Origin: Pseudomonadota bacterium
GTDB taxonomy: Bacteria > Pseudomonadota > Alphaproteobacteria > Rhizobiales > Rhizobiaceae
Assembly (NCBI GenBank): GCA_023435335.1
Contig: JAEYRU010000056.1
Location: 1-45,114 of the forward strand
Length of the DNA stretch: 45,114 bases
Direction of reading: 5' to 3'
The notes under the pieces were generated by a model. That model was given only the letters and a program-made list of their open reading frames with translations, ran no database searches and was not told where the DNA came from. Positions 1-8,720 of the stretch are shown here, one piece after another (the stretch's first letter is position 1; every line of letters starts with the position of its first letter). The position numbers and the translations under genes were made by a program.

Positions 1-2
1 CC

Positions 3-350
3 CGTCTCGGCGTGCAGAACTCCAAGGTACTGACCATCATCGAACTGATGGAGGCCAACCTTTCCGAACCACTATCCCTAGTCGAGATCGCCGACCATGT
101 CGGGCTTTCGCGCCGGCAGATCGAGCGTCTGTTCCGCGGGGAGATGGGCCGCTCGCCGGCGCGCTATTATCTGGAGATCAGGCTCGACCGCGCCCGCCAC
201 CTGCTGCTGCAATCGACGCTGCCGGTTGTCGAGGTCGCGGTCGCCTGCGGCTTCGTCTCGGCTTCGCATTTCTCAAAATGCTACCGCGAACTCTACGCCC
301 GCTCGCCGCAGCAGGAACGCGCGGAACGCAAGCAGTTGCAGGCAGCATAG
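3..350 (+). CDS. GlxA/GbdR-like AraC-family transcriptional regulator, C-terminal part (5' end outside window)
   Basis: Only the last ~115 residues are present; the reading frame is open to the left edge. The fragment is a complete AraC-type double helix-turn-helix: the first HTH lies around LSLVEIADHVGLSRRQIERLF and the second around VVEVAVACGFVSASHFSKCYR, followed by the usual RSPQQER end. The wording closely resembles GlxA-type regulators, which carry an N-terminal class-I-amidotransferase-like sensor domain and include the GbdR and SouR regulators of betaine, dimethylglycine and sarcosine catabolism. The sensor domain is not visible here. A demethylase-like gene and the sox operon lie within 7 kb, so regulation of those genes is a reasonable inference but unproven. 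The GTG at position 12 is an internal codon, not the likely start. Confidence 0.85.
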   Translation, partial: RLGVQNSKVLTIIELMEANLSEPLSLVEIADHVGLSRRQIERLFRGEMGRSPARYYLEIRLDRARHLLLQSTLPVVEVAVACGFVSASHFSKCYRELYARSPQQERAERKQLQAA

Positions 351-407
351 GAAGAGACGCTGCCCGCCCCTCGGGATCGGGCGTGACGCCCCTGTCCGGA
401 TCGCCTG

Positions 408-1262
408 CTACCGCGTGTCGTCCCAGATCCACGTCCTGCCGCGCCAGCGCTTCTCGCCGATCTGGCAGTCGTAACCGGGTTCGACAGTCGCTTTCATGAC
501 CGGGAGTGCACCCCCCGGTTGATCGAACCACGGCTCGCGCCAGGGTTCTCCCGCGATCTCCAGCACCAGCTTGCGGCGCACGGCCTCCGGAAACTGCGAC
601 CAGTCGTTCACCGGAATGACGAAGGCTCCCGGGCCGCCGATTACGCAGTGCTCGTAATAGCTGTCCAGATCGGGAACATCGAATGCGCTGATCATGCCTC
701 CGTCGGTCATCAGCGGCAGGCCGTTGATGGTAATGCCGTCGGCCACCACCTCGTCGCGCACCAGATTGACGTATTCGCCCTGATTGTTCGGGCCGTCGCC
801 GGAGATGTCGATGACGCGCTTGAGGCTGCGTACCGGACTCTCCGCGAACAGGTCGTGCGCGTAGCGCAGCCCGCCCGAGATCGAGGTGCGGCGCGCGCTG
901 TTCGGGGGATTGGCGGTGATGAGTTCCGCCACCCGTTCGGCGTCCTCGCGGCCGGCGATGATCGTCCACGGCACCACCAAGTATTGCGACGTATCGCCCG
1001 CCCATTCGAAATAGGTGATTGCGATCCGGCCGTGCGCGCCGTTGCGGATCGCATTGATCACGTCGTCATGGGTGAGCGCCGCGACATAGCCGTCGCGCTG
1101 CGTGCGCAGTTCCTCGTACGACATGGACAGCGAGACATCGACCGCGAGCACAAGCTCAACGTCGACCGCCTCCTGGGCGGCAGCCTGCACCGGAAGGAAG
1201 CCCGACAGCGCGAGTGCCAATCCGCCGCCGAGGAACCATCGTGATTCCCGCAGCGCAACCAT
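408..1262 (-). CDS. DUF1194 secreted von Willebrand factor A-like protein
   Basis: A 284-aa protein with an N-terminal signal peptide (about residues 1-30, ending VQAAAQ). It is followed immediately by a vWA fold whose first strand carries a MIDAS-like DxSxS motif (D42-V-S44-L-S46). A further conserved stretch is VIDISGDGPNNQGEY. This matches DUF1194, a family of exported proteins of unknown function found in alphaproteobacteria; vWA folds with MIDAS motifs usually bind a divalent metal and a protein partner. The C-terminal region contains paired cysteines (EHCVIGG and GYDCQIG) that could form a disulfide in the periplasm. It lies convergent to the AraC fragment and on the same strand as the downstream gene set. 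No partner such as a MoxR ATPase is adjacent. Product function unknown. Confidence 0.8.
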   Translation of the reverse strand: MVALRESRWFLGGGLALALSGFLPVQAAAQEAVDVELVLAVDVSLSMSYEELRTQRDGYVAALTHDDVINAIRNGAHGRIAITYFEWAGDTSQYLVVPWTIIAGREDAERVAELITANPPNSARRTSISGGLRYAHDLFAESPVRSLKRVIDISGDGPNNQGEYVNLVRDEVVADGITINGLPLMTDGGMISAFDVPDLDSYYEHCVIGGPGAFVIPVNDWSQFPEAVRRKLVLEIAGEPWREPWFDQPGGALPVMKATVEPGYDCQIGEKRWRGRTWIWDDTR

Positions 1263-1358
1263 GATTCAAGGATATGGCAAGCCGTGGCGGCGGAAAGGCG
1301 AAAGCGCCGCGCTCGCGCCGCCATCCCTTCACTTTTGCGCGAGCGCCAGCCCTTAACG

Positions 1359-3920
1359 TCAGCTGCGCGGCTTCAGGTTCTCCGGGTCGTAGAGCGGCTT
1401 GTACCCCACCGCCGCCACCTCCACCGGGAAGGTTTCGCCGAAATATTCGACCTGCAGCCTGCGCCCTTCCTGGCAGTAGGCCCACGGCAGATAGGCAAGC
1501 GCGATGTTCTTCCCGAGCGTCGGCCCGTATGCCGCCGAGGTCGTGAAAGAGCGGCGGCCGAGTTCGTCCACCAGCGTTTCGCCGGTTTCCGGGTCCATCA
1601 CCGGCATCGTTCCGACAGGATAGCGGGCGACGCCCTTGCCATCGACGTTGTCCGTCATCACCAGCGTGCACAGCATGGCCGGCTGATGCCCTCGCGCGCG
1701 GTATTCCAGATGCTTCGCCTTGCCGCGGAAATCCGCCTCCTTGACCTTCGGGCGGGCGAGGTCCGCCTCGAACAGGTTGTATTCGGTCAGCAGGTCGGCG
1801 TTCTGCAGACGCAGGCTCTTTTCCATGCGGCGGGAGTTGGCGTAGGTCTCGACGCCGAAGGCCATCACGCCGGTCGAGCGCAGCGCATCCCAGACGGCCA
1901 GCCCGTCCTCGTAGCGCATGTGCAGCTCCCAGCCCTGCTCGCCCACATAGGAGATGCGGAAAGCCGTCACGTCCTTTCCGGCGATGCGGATCGGCTTGAT
2001 CGCGGCGAAGGAGAAGTTTTCGGGGTCGAGCCCCGCCGGTTCCTCGACGGCCTTCTTCAACGTCGCTCGCGCGTTCGGCCCCCAGATGCCGATTGTGACG
2101 TATTTCTCCGTCACGTCCGTGATCGTCACGTCAAACCCTTTGTCCTCGGCCACCCGTTTCACGTAGTGGTAGTCGCGCGGACCGGCGTCGGCTCCGTCGA
2201 TCACACGGCATCGATCCTCCATACGGATTACCGTCAGGTCCGCCAGCACCATGCCCTCGTCGTCGAGGAAGTGGGTATAGATGCCCTTACCGATATTGCC
2301 GTCGCCGCCGATCCGCGCCGCGCACAGCCATTCCATGAGCGCAACATGGTCGGGCCCTTCAACGTCGAACATGTAGAAGTGGCTGAGGTTGACGATGCCG
2401 CAATCCTCGCTCATGGCGAGATGCTCGGCATTGGAGACGCGCCAGAAATGGCGGTTGTCCCACTCGTTCTCACGCACCGGCACGCGGTCGCCGTACTTCT
2501 CCAGCAGGTGCTCATTCGCGGCGTAGCCGTGCGCGCGCTCCCAGCCGCCGAGTTCCATGAAGTAGCCACCCAGCTCGACCTCGCGCTCGTAGAAGGGCGA
2601 GCGGCGAATGTTGCGCCCGGTCGCATACGGCTCGCGCGGATGGACGGCGGGACTGTAGATCTTCTGCGCCGCCTCGCCGCAGCGGCCCTCCACGAACTTC
2701 TCGTCCAGCTGGTGCGCATAGAAGCGCGAATAGTCGATCCTGGCGTGGTCGATTTCGGTGCGGCCGTCCGTCATCCAGTCGGCCACGAGCTTGGCCATGC
2801 CCGGCGCATCCTTCACCCAGATGGCGACGGCGTACCACAGCCCCCTCACCTTCTGGCTCTCGCCGATCGATGGGCCGCCGTCGGCCGTCACCTGCAGAAG
2901 GCCGTTGAAGGAGCGCCGCTCGTCATAGCCGAGCTCGGCCAGGATCGGTGTCAGTTCGATGGCGCGCTCCAGCGGCTCGATGATCTGCTCCATCTCGAGG
3001 TCGCGCTGCGAGGGCGACAGCCGCGCCTCATGTTTTTCCAGCAGGTCGCGCGGGTGGCATAGCCGGGGGCTCTTTTCCTCGTAGTAGCCCCACTCGATCA
3101 TGCCGCCTTCCGACGTCGTCGGATCGCCCGTGTCGCGCATGTAGGCGGAATTGCCCTGGTCGCGCAGCAGCGGGAAACCGATCTCCTTGCCGGTGCCGGC
3201 AAACTCCGCATAGGGCCCGAAGAAGGTGAGCGGATGGTCGACCGGCATGACCGGAAGGTCCTCGCCCGCCATCTCCGCGATCAGCCTGCCCCACAGCCCG
3301 GCGCAGACCACCACGTAATCGGCATGGATCGTGCCACGGTCCGTCACCACGCCCCTGATGCGGCCGTCCTCGATCACCAGCGATTTGGCCGGCGTGTTCG
3401 CAAAGGCCTGGAGCTTGCCGGCGGCGACACCCTGGTCGACCAGCTTGCCGGCGACGGTCTGCGAGCGCGGGATGACGAGGCCGGCGTCCGGGTCCCACAG
3501 ACCGCCCTGCACGGCGCTTTCCTCGATGAGAGGGAATTTCTGCTTGATTTCGGCCGGATCGATCAGCCGCGCACGCGTGCCGAACGCCTTCGCCGAGGAA
3601 ACCTTGCGCCGGATTTCGTCCATGCGCGCATCGTCGCCCACGCGGGCGACCTCGAGCCCGCCGATGCGCTCGTAGTGGCCGAGCCTGTCGTAGAACTCGA
3701 CGGAATAGAGCGAGGTCCAGCACGACAGGAAGTCGTGGCTGGTCATGTAGCAGAAGTCCGACGCGTGCGCCGTCGATCCGATGTCGGTCGGGATGCCCGA
3801 CTTGTCGATGCCGACGATGTCGTCCCAGCCGCGCTCGATCAGATGGTGCGCGACGGAAGCGCCCACGATCCCGCCCAGCCCGACGATGACGACCTTCGCC
3901 TTTTTCGGAAACTCCGCCAT
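1359..3920 (-). CDS. Dimethylglycine/sarcosine dehydrogenase-like FAD oxidoreductase with GcvT domain
   Basis: An 853-aa two-part enzyme. The N-terminal half is a DAO-type FAD domain with a Rossmann motif (VVIVGLGGIVGASVAHHL, residues ~10-27). A GSTAHA motif has its histidine at residue 52, where dimethylglycine and sarcosine dehydrogenases attach FAD covalently (GSTxHA). From about residue 465 a GcvT/aminomethyltransferase domain follows, expected to bind tetrahydrofolate and capture the released methylene group. The expected reaction is oxidative demethylation of an N-methyl amine such as dimethylglycine or sarcosine; the exact substrate cannot be read from the sequence. I place the start at the ATG at 3920, behind GGAG (in CGGAGTTGCGG). 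The frame stays open upstream to 3992, but that segment lacks a good ribosome binding site. The nearby sox operon supports a role in betaine degradation. Confidence 0.8.
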   Translation of the reverse strand: MAEFPKKAKVVIVGLGGIVGASVAHHLIERGWDDIVGIDKSGIPTDIGSTAHASDFCYMTSHDFLSCWTSLYSVEFYDRLGHYERIGGLEVARVGDDARMDEIRRKVSSAKAFGTRARLIDPAEIKQKFPLIEESAVQGGLWDPDAGLVIPRSQTVAGKLVDQGVAAGKLQAFANTPAKSLVIEDGRIRGVVTDRGTIHADYVVVCAGLWGRLIAEMAGEDLPVMPVDHPLTFFGPYAEFAGTGKEIGFPLLRDQGNSAYMRDTGDPTTSEGGMIEWGYYEEKSPRLCHPRDLLEKHEARLSPSQRDLEMEQIIEPLERAIELTPILAELGYDERRSFNGLLQVTADGGPSIGESQKVRGLWYAVAIWVKDAPGMAKLVADWMTDGRTEIDHARIDYSRFYAHQLDEKFVEGRCGEAAQKIYSPAVHPREPYATGRNIRRSPFYEREVELGGYFMELGGWERAHGYAANEHLLEKYGDRVPVRENEWDNRHFWRVSNAEHLAMSEDCGIVNLSHFYMFDVEGPDHVALMEWLCAARIGGDGNIGKGIYTHFLDDEGMVLADLTVIRMEDRCRVIDGADAGPRDYHYVKRVAEDKGFDVTITDVTEKYVTIGIWGPNARATLKKAVEEPAGLDPENFSFAAIKPIRIAGKDVTAFRISYVGEQGWELHMRYEDGLAVWDALRSTGVMAFGVETYANSRRMEKSLRLQNADLLTEYNLFEADLARPKVKEADFRGKAKHLEYRARGHQPAMLCTLVMTDNVDGKGVARYPVGTMPVMDPETGETLVDELGRRSFTTSAAYGPTLGKNIALAYLPWAYCQEGRRLQVEYFGETFPVEVAAVGYKPLYDPENLKPRS

Positions 3921-4030
3921 TGCCCGCAACTCCGTGTGTCGCGGCGGACTATAGGGGAGCGACGCCGGGCAGATGAAGCCTGTTTGCGACATGCCCGGAA
4001 AGCGGCGCGACCTGACGGCGCGAAAACGAA

Positions 4031-4050
4031 AGGCCGGGCGAACCCGGCCT
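4031..4050 (-). terminator. Intrinsic terminator behind the 87-aa secreted protein gene
   Basis: A perfect 8-bp stem (AGGCCGGG / CCCGGCCT) with a 4-nt loop. Read on the minus strand it is followed by TTCGTTTTCG, a broken T tract. It lies 30 bp beyond the stop codon of the gene at 4080-4343 and before the start of the dehydrogenase at 3920, so it would separate the two transcription units. Confidence 0.6.
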
Positions 4051-4079
4051 ATCTCGCGAAAAGGGCTGACGCCCGGCGT

Positions 4080-4343
4080 TTAGCGCTTGCGGCCTTTGCC
4101 GCCGGAGATTTCCAGCGTCTCGGCGCCCGTCAGCACCTCGCGGTCGCCATTGGGCAGGGTCACAAAGCAGCCCGAGGGGCAGAACTCGACGGATTCGCCC
4201 GGGCCGAGCACGAGCTCCGCGCGCGAGCTGCCCTCCGTCACCACGATCGTCCGCGACTCGGGGTCGAGGTTGATCGCGCTGGCGGCCAGAGCGCTTCCCG
4301 ATGCGCTGACGAGCGCAATTAGAACTAAACCGATCCTGTTCAT
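4080..4343 (-). CDS. Small secreted protein of unknown function (87 aa)
   Basis: An 87-aa protein with a clear signal peptide: MNRIGLVL, a hydrophobic core, and cleavage near SALA-AS around residue 20. The mature part is about 65 residues and probably beta-rich. It contains a CPSGC pair (C55 and C59) that could form a tight disulfide or bind metal, followed by FVTLPNGDREVLTGAETLEI, and ends in a basic GGKGRKR tail. I recognise no named family, though short exported proteins with this layout occur in Rhizobiales. The gene has its own terminator (4031-4050) and lies between two longer genes on the same strand. The ribosome binding site is weak. Confidence 0.6.
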   Translation of the reverse strand: MNRIGLVLIALVSASGSALAASAINLDPESRTIVVTEGSSRAELVLGPGESVEFCPSGCFVTLPNGDREVLTGAETLEISGGKGRKR

Positions 4344-4453
4344 GTGTGCGGTCCGGTGTCGCCACCGCCTCTATCTGGTTAGCCGACCCATGCCGGCCGT
4401 TTTCATGGCCTTTATACCGGGGCAAGCTGAACGGCAACTGAACGGCGTCGGGC

Positions 4454-6949
4454 CTATTCGGGCGCCACCTTGCGCCGCCGCCGTGGCTGTTCCGGATGCG
4501 CGGACTTCCCTTGCTGCCGTGTCGGCCGGAGTACAGAGCCCGGGCCGGACAGATCCGGCAGGCCGGAGCGCAGGTGGAGATCACGCTGCGGGAACGGTAT
4601 CTCGATGCCCTCTGCCTTGAACCGTTCATGGATCGTGAAGCGGAGATCGTTCTGCACCGGCACCTGCGCGGTGATGTCGGCCAGGAAGAAGCGGACCTCG
4701 AAATCGAGCGAGGAATCGCTGAATGCGGTGAACGCGACCATCGGAGCCGGGTTCTTCAGGATCTGAGGATGCGCTTCCACGATCTCGGTCAGCACGGCGT
4801 GCACCCGGCGCGGATCCGACGAATAGGCGACCCCCACCGGCACATCCACGCGGCCAAGCTTGTTCTTGTGCGTCCAGTTTCCGACCGCGGCGTTGATGAG
4901 TTCGGAGTTCGGCAGGATCACCGTCTGCTTCTGGAACGTCTCGATCTCCGTAGCCCGCACGCTGATCTTCTTCACGTTGCCGCTGACTCCGCCGGCGACG
5001 ATCCAGTCTCCGGCCTTGAACGGCCGCTCCGCCAGCAGGATCAGGCCGGAGACAAAGTTCTGCACGATGTTTTGCAGGCCGAAACCGATTCCGAGCGACA
5101 GGCCGCCGACCACGAGCGCCAGGCTGGTGAGGTTGATTCCGGCCGCCGAGATGCCGATCAGCGCCGCTATCGCGAGGCCGGCATAGCCGACCACGGTGCG
5201 GATGGAATTGCGCACGCCGGCATCGACGCGCCCGCGCGCCATCACCGATCCGTCCAGCCATGACTGGAACCAGCGCGTGATGAAGTAGCCGATCACAAAG
5301 ACGAAAAGGCCGGTGAGTATGCCGATGAGCGAGAACGATACCGAGCCGATGCGGATCTCGCTTACGATGCCCACGGCCCAGGTGGTGATGTCGCCCCACT
5401 GGAAGCCCCATTGCAGCAGGATGAGCGGGATTCCTATCGTCAGCACGAGAAGGTGAACGAAGATCGACACCACGAGGCCGATCTGGTCCTCGACGGCCTC
5501 GCTGAAATTGAATCGCCGATCGAGACGCTGCCCAAGCGCGGTCTGCGTGAAGGCGCCGAAGTCGGCCATCGCCCGGGCCGACAGGTGGCCGATATACATG
5601 GTGGCCAGAATGGCGCCGGTGACCACGATCTGCTGCGAGAGGAAGCGGGCAAGGCCGATATAGCCGAGCACCGCCGCGATAATCGTGGCGAAACCGAGCA
5701 TCTGCACCGGATAGCGCAGCAATGCGGGCCAAGGTTTCGGCTTGCCCTCCTCGTCCCTGAACGGCTTCACCGTGCCGATGAGCACCACCAGAACGCCGAC
5801 GACGACGGTGGCGATGAGGCTCTTGGCGATCGTGAGAGAAAGGGGCGAGCCCAGCACCGTGTTGATGCGCGTCAGTACGAAATCGATGCCGGTGACGATC
5901 GAGGTCATCCAGGCAAGCCAGAAGAGCCGCGCGGCGGCCTGCGATTCCACCGGGACGAGGCGCCAGTTGGGCAGCCGCGGGGAAAACACCGCGCGCGCCA
6001 GCCGGCCAATGAAATAGACCGTGACGATGACGTTGAAGAGAGTCCTCAGGATCTCCGCAATATCGGCGCGCAACACATTGAAATAACCGAGAAAAAAGTA
6101 GGTGGCCGCGAGAAACACCGCGAGCGCAAGTGACGGCAGCAGCGTCGACCAGAAGGCGACGGACAGGCGGCTGAGATAGGAGGGCTGTTCCAGCGCCGGA
6201 TCGGCTTCGATCAGCCGCCCGAACAGGCGACGGCCGCCGATCAGCAGCACCGCGGCCGCGGACATTGCGAAGAAGGCCGCCAGCAGCACGGATTGTAGCT
6301 TGAACCGGGTCACGAAGCGCAGCCAGGAGGAGAAGCGCGAATAGACGTCCTGCGCCTCCGCGCCGAGTTCAGCGACTACCCGTGTGCTCAGGGCCGACGT
6401 GATGTCGTAACGTTTGGAAAGCTGGCTGGCGAAGAGTTCGCGCCGCATCTGCGCGATGTCCTCGACGAGCCGGTTTATGCGCAGCGACAGGTTCTCGGCC
6501 TCGCCGAGCAACGAATTGATTTCGGCCTTCTCCTGCTGGAGCGCGGCCCGCTCGGCCCGCAGGACTTCGGGTTCGGCCGGTTCGCCGTTCGCCGGCGCCG
6601 GGCCGATCTGCTCAAGCCGCGTGTTGATCTCGGAGATGCGAGGACTGAACGCCGCGCTGCCGGAAAGCAGCTGGCGCGCCAGTTCCTCCAGACGGTTGCG
6701 TATCTCCACCAGCCGGGCATCGTCCTCCGCGTCGCGGATCAGCTGGCGCTGCAGATCGTCCGTCCGGCGAGACAGGTCGGCGATGACGGCGCCCTGCTGG
6801 ACGACCAGGCTGCTGGTTCCGACCGGCTGGGCGAAGGCCGGAGCGACATGAACAGACAGAGCTAGCAGCAGGACTGCGAGGCACCGGGCCAGGAATGTCT
6901 TCGCAAAGGTCACGTTTCGGCGGAACCTGTTCGAGTCGGACGCCGCCAA
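4454..6949 (-). CDS. MscS-family mechanosensitive ion channel with DUF3772-like N-terminal region
   Basis: An 831-aa membrane protein: signal peptide (to about residue 40, APAFAQ), a periplasmic, probably coiled-coil region (~45-200), many membrane segments from about residue 215, and an MscS domain at ~595-790. The pore-helix region LALVVGGLSLGIGFGLQNIVQNFVSGL and the beta domain (RPFKAGDWI, then VILPNSELINAAVGNW) are typical of MscS. The long N-terminal extension matches DUF3772/MscK-like channels. Such channels release solutes on hypo-osmotic shock. The 40-residue tail is basic and Pro/Arg-rich. The longest frame begins with TTG at 6949; a GTG at 6913 leaves a more typical signal peptide. 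Neither has a convincing ribosome binding site, so the start is uncertain. Confidence 0.85.
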   Translation of the reverse strand: MAASDSNRFRRNVTFAKTFLARCLAVLLLALSVHVAPAFAQPVGTSSLVVQQGAVIADLSRRTDDLQRQLIRDAEDDARLVEIRNRLEELARQLLSGSAAFSPRISEINTRLEQIGPAPANGEPAEPEVLRAERAALQQEKAEINSLLGEAENLSLRINRLVEDIAQMRRELFASQLSKRYDITSALSTRVVAELGAEAQDVYSRFSSWLRFVTRFKLQSVLLAAFFAMSAAAVLLIGGRRLFGRLIEADPALEQPSYLSRLSVAFWSTLLPSLALAVFLAATYFFLGYFNVLRADIAEILRTLFNVIVTVYFIGRLARAVFSPRLPNWRLVPVESQAAARLFWLAWMTSIVTGIDFVLTRINTVLGSPLSLTIAKSLIATVVVGVLVVLIGTVKPFRDEEGKPKPWPALLRYPVQMLGFATIIAAVLGYIGLARFLSQQIVVTGAILATMYIGHLSARAMADFGAFTQTALGQRLDRRFNFSEAVEDQIGLVVSIFVHLLVLTIGIPLILLQWGFQWGDITTWAVGIVSEIRIGSVSFSLIGILTGLFVFVIGYFITRWFQSWLDGSVMARGRVDAGVRNSIRTVVGYAGLAIAALIGISAAGINLTSLALVVGGLSLGIGFGLQNIVQNFVSGLILLAERPFKAGDWIVAGGVSGNVKKISVRATEIETFQKQTVILPNSELINAAVGNWTHKNKLGRVDVPVGVAYSSDPRRVHAVLTEIVEAHPQILKNPAPMVAFTAFSDSSLDFEVRFFLADITAQVPVQNDLRFTIHERFKAEGIEIPFPQRDLHLRSGLPDLSGPGSVLRPTRQQGKSAHPEQPRRRRKVAPE

Positions 6950-7044
6950 TTGATAAGGTCAGGGCGCGGCAGCGGCAAGCAATGCGTTCTAGCTGCCGCT
7001 GGGGAGCCACCTGGTCGGCGGTTCGAAAGCCGGTGGCGTTTTAT

Positions 7045-7074
7045 TTGCGTTGGCCGGCGAGGCCGGCCTATAGG
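7045..7074 (+). promoter_or_regulatory. Candidate sox operon promoter with palindrome between -35 and -10
   Basis: TTGCGT (7045-7050) and TATAGG (7069-7074) are spaced 18 bp apart, 43 bp upstream of soxB. The spacer holds a perfect 7-bp inverted repeat GGCCGGC/GCCGGCC (7052-7058, 7062-7068), in a good position for a repressor or activator site. Both hexamers match the consensus only in part. GC-rich palindromes arise easily in DNA of this composition. Confidence 0.3.
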
Positions 7075-7116
7075 TTCGTCCTCCTATCCTGCGCGCTGCG
7101 CAAACGGACGGATTTG

Positions 7117-8376
7117 ATGGTTGAATACTCGGTCTTTTCGCTGCTCAGGCATGCGTTCAACGGAAACCGCGACTGGAAGCCGGCCTGGCGCAAACCGGAC
7201 CCTAAGCCGTCCTACGACGTGATCGTGATCGGCGGCGGCGGGCACGGGCTGTCGACCGCCTACTACCTCGCCAAGGAACACGGCGTCACGAATGTCGCCG
7301 TGCTGGAGAAGGGCTGGCTCGGCTCCGGCAATATCGGCCGCAACACGACCATCGTGCGCTCCAACTACCTGCTGCCCGATTCAATCCGCTTCTACGAGTT
7401 CTCGATGAAGCTGTGGGAGAACCTGTCGCACGACCTCAACTACAACGTGATGTTCTCCCAGCGCGGCATCCTCAACCTCGCGCATACGCCCGCCCAGGCC
7501 GACGACTATATCCGCCGCGGCAACGCGATGCGGCACGGCGGCGGCGACGCGGAATGGCTGACGCCGGCCCAAATAGCGAAGTTCGCACCCGGCGTTGACG
7601 TGTCGGGCTCCGCGCGTTTCCCCGTGGTCGGCGGGCTGCTTCAGCCCCGCGCGGGGACCGCGCGCCACGACGCGGTCGCCTGGGGCTATGCGCGCGGCGC
7701 CGATCGGCGCGGGGTCGACATCGTCGAGAATTGCGAGGTAACCGGCTTCCTGCGCGACGGCGACCGGGTGGTCGGCGTCACCACCACCCGCGGAGAGATC
7801 AGGGCGAAGAAGGTCGCCGTCGCCGTCGCCGGCTCCACCGGCCGCGTAATGAAGCTCGCCGGCATCGACCGCCTGCCCATCGAGAGCCACGTTCTGCAGG
7901 CTTTCGTGTCGGAATCGCTGAAACCGTTCGTGGACTCGGTCGTCACCTTCGGCGCCGGCCATCTCTACATGTCGCAGTCCGACAAGGGCGGGCTCGTCTT
8001 CGGCGGCGACATCGACGGCTACAATTCCTATGCCCAGCGCGGCAACCTGCCGATGGTCGAGGAGGTCATGAGCGAGATGGTGGCGATGTTCCCCGCCGTC
8101 GCGCGGCTTCGCCTCCTGCGCTCCTGGGGCGGGGTCATGGACATGTCGATGGACGGCTCCCCGATCATCACCAAGGGGCCGCTGCCGGGCATGTATCTCA
8201 ACTGCGGCTGGTGTTACGGCGGCTTCAAGGCGACGCCCGCGTCAGGCTTCGCCTTCGCCCACACCATCGCGCGCGACGAACCGCACGCAATCAACGCTCC
8301 CTACACCCTCGACCGTTTCAACCGCGGCTACATCATCGACGAGAAAGGCCAGGGCGCGACGCCCCGGCTGCATTAG
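7117..8376 (+). CDS. soxB: Sarcosine oxidase subunit beta
   Basis: A 419-aa flavoprotein, the catalytic subunit of heterotetrameric sarcosine oxidase, which oxidises sarcosine to glycine and passes the methyl carbon to tetrahydrofolate (or releases formaldehyde). The FAD-binding motif is VIVIGGGGHGLSTAYYLA. Residue H184 in QPRAGTARHDAVAWGYARG is at the family's covalent FMN attachment site. WGGVMDMSMDGSPII and NCGWCYGGFKATP are typical of the C-terminal half. I chose the ATG at 7117 because the protein then has the family's usual length (~405-420 aa); the frame continues upstream without homology. First gene of the soxBDAG operon; the soxD start follows 11 bp after its stop. No glyA precedes it, unlike the Corynebacterium operon. 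Confidence 0.96.
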   Translation: MVEYSVFSLLRHAFNGNRDWKPAWRKPDPKPSYDVIVIGGGGHGLSTAYYLAKEHGVTNVAVLEKGWLGSGNIGRNTTIVRSNYLLPDSIRFYEFSMKLWENLSHDLNYNVMFSQRGILNLAHTPAQADDYIRRGNAMRHGGGDAEWLTPAQIAKFAPGVDVSGSARFPVVGGLLQPRAGTARHDAVAWGYARGADRRGVDIVENCEVTGFLRDGDRVVGVTTTRGEIRAKKVAVAVAGSTGRVMKLAGIDRLPIESHVLQAFVSESLKPFVDSVVTFGAGHLYMSQSDKGGLVFGGDIDGYNSYAQRGNLPMVEEVMSEMVAMFPAVARLRLLRSWGGVMDMSMDGSPIITKGPLPGMYLNCGWCYGGFKATPASGFAFAHTIARDEPHAINAPYTLDRFNRGYIIDEKGQGATPRLH

Positions 8377-8387
8377 AGGTCGCTGAT

Positions 8388-8720
8388 ATGCTGATCACTT
8401 GCCCCTATTGCGGCCCGCGCGACCTCGCCGAGTTCTACTACCAGGGCGACGCCACCCGCATCCGCCCCGATCCCGCCTCGACCGACGAGGCCGCGTGGAA
8501 CGCCTACGTCTTCGAGCGGCCGAATCCGGCCGGCCCGCATCGCGAATACTGGCAGCATTCCGGCGGATGCCGCATGCATCTGCTGGTGGTGCGCGACACG
8601 CTCACCCACGAGGTGCTTGAAGTCGCTGCGGCGAGGTCGGCGGCAGCAGTTCCCGCGCGCGCAAAGGCCCGTTCCGGAACTCCAACCGCTGCCCGGCGGC
8701 GTGGAAAGGCTGCCGAATGA
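8388..8720 (+). CDS. soxD: Sarcosine oxidase subunit delta
   Basis: A 110-aa subunit. It carries the zinc site of SoxD: C5 and C8 in LITCPYCGPRD, then H57 and C61 in YWQHSGGCRMH. The spacing corresponds to the Cys-Cys-His-Cys ligands of characterised heterotetrameric sarcosine oxidase. The last ~28 residues are an Ala/Arg/Lys-rich low-complexity tail beyond the conserved core, longer than in many homologues. The stop codon overlaps the soxA start (ATGA at 8717-8720), so the two are translationally coupled. The delta subunit is structural, bound to the alpha subunit. Confidence 0.95.
   Translation: MLITCPYCGPRDLAEFYYQGDATRIRPDPASTDEAAWNAYVFERPNPAGPHREYWQHSGGCRMHLLVVRDTLTHEVLEVAAARSAAAVPARAKARSGTPTAARRRGKAAE

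Noticed and set aside
386..398. GGGCGT-g-ACGCCC hairpin after the AraC fragment as a terminator
   Set aside because: The stem is only 5-6 bp with almost no loop and no T tract follows.
1284..3062. Long open frame on the plus strand opposite the dehydrogenase gene, and similar long frames such as 8504-10633 (minus), 27032-28399 (minus) and 32986-34398 (plus)
   Set aside because: They lie antisense to well-supported genes, have His/Arg/Val-rich compositions typical of reverse reading in high-GC DNA, and show no family motifs.
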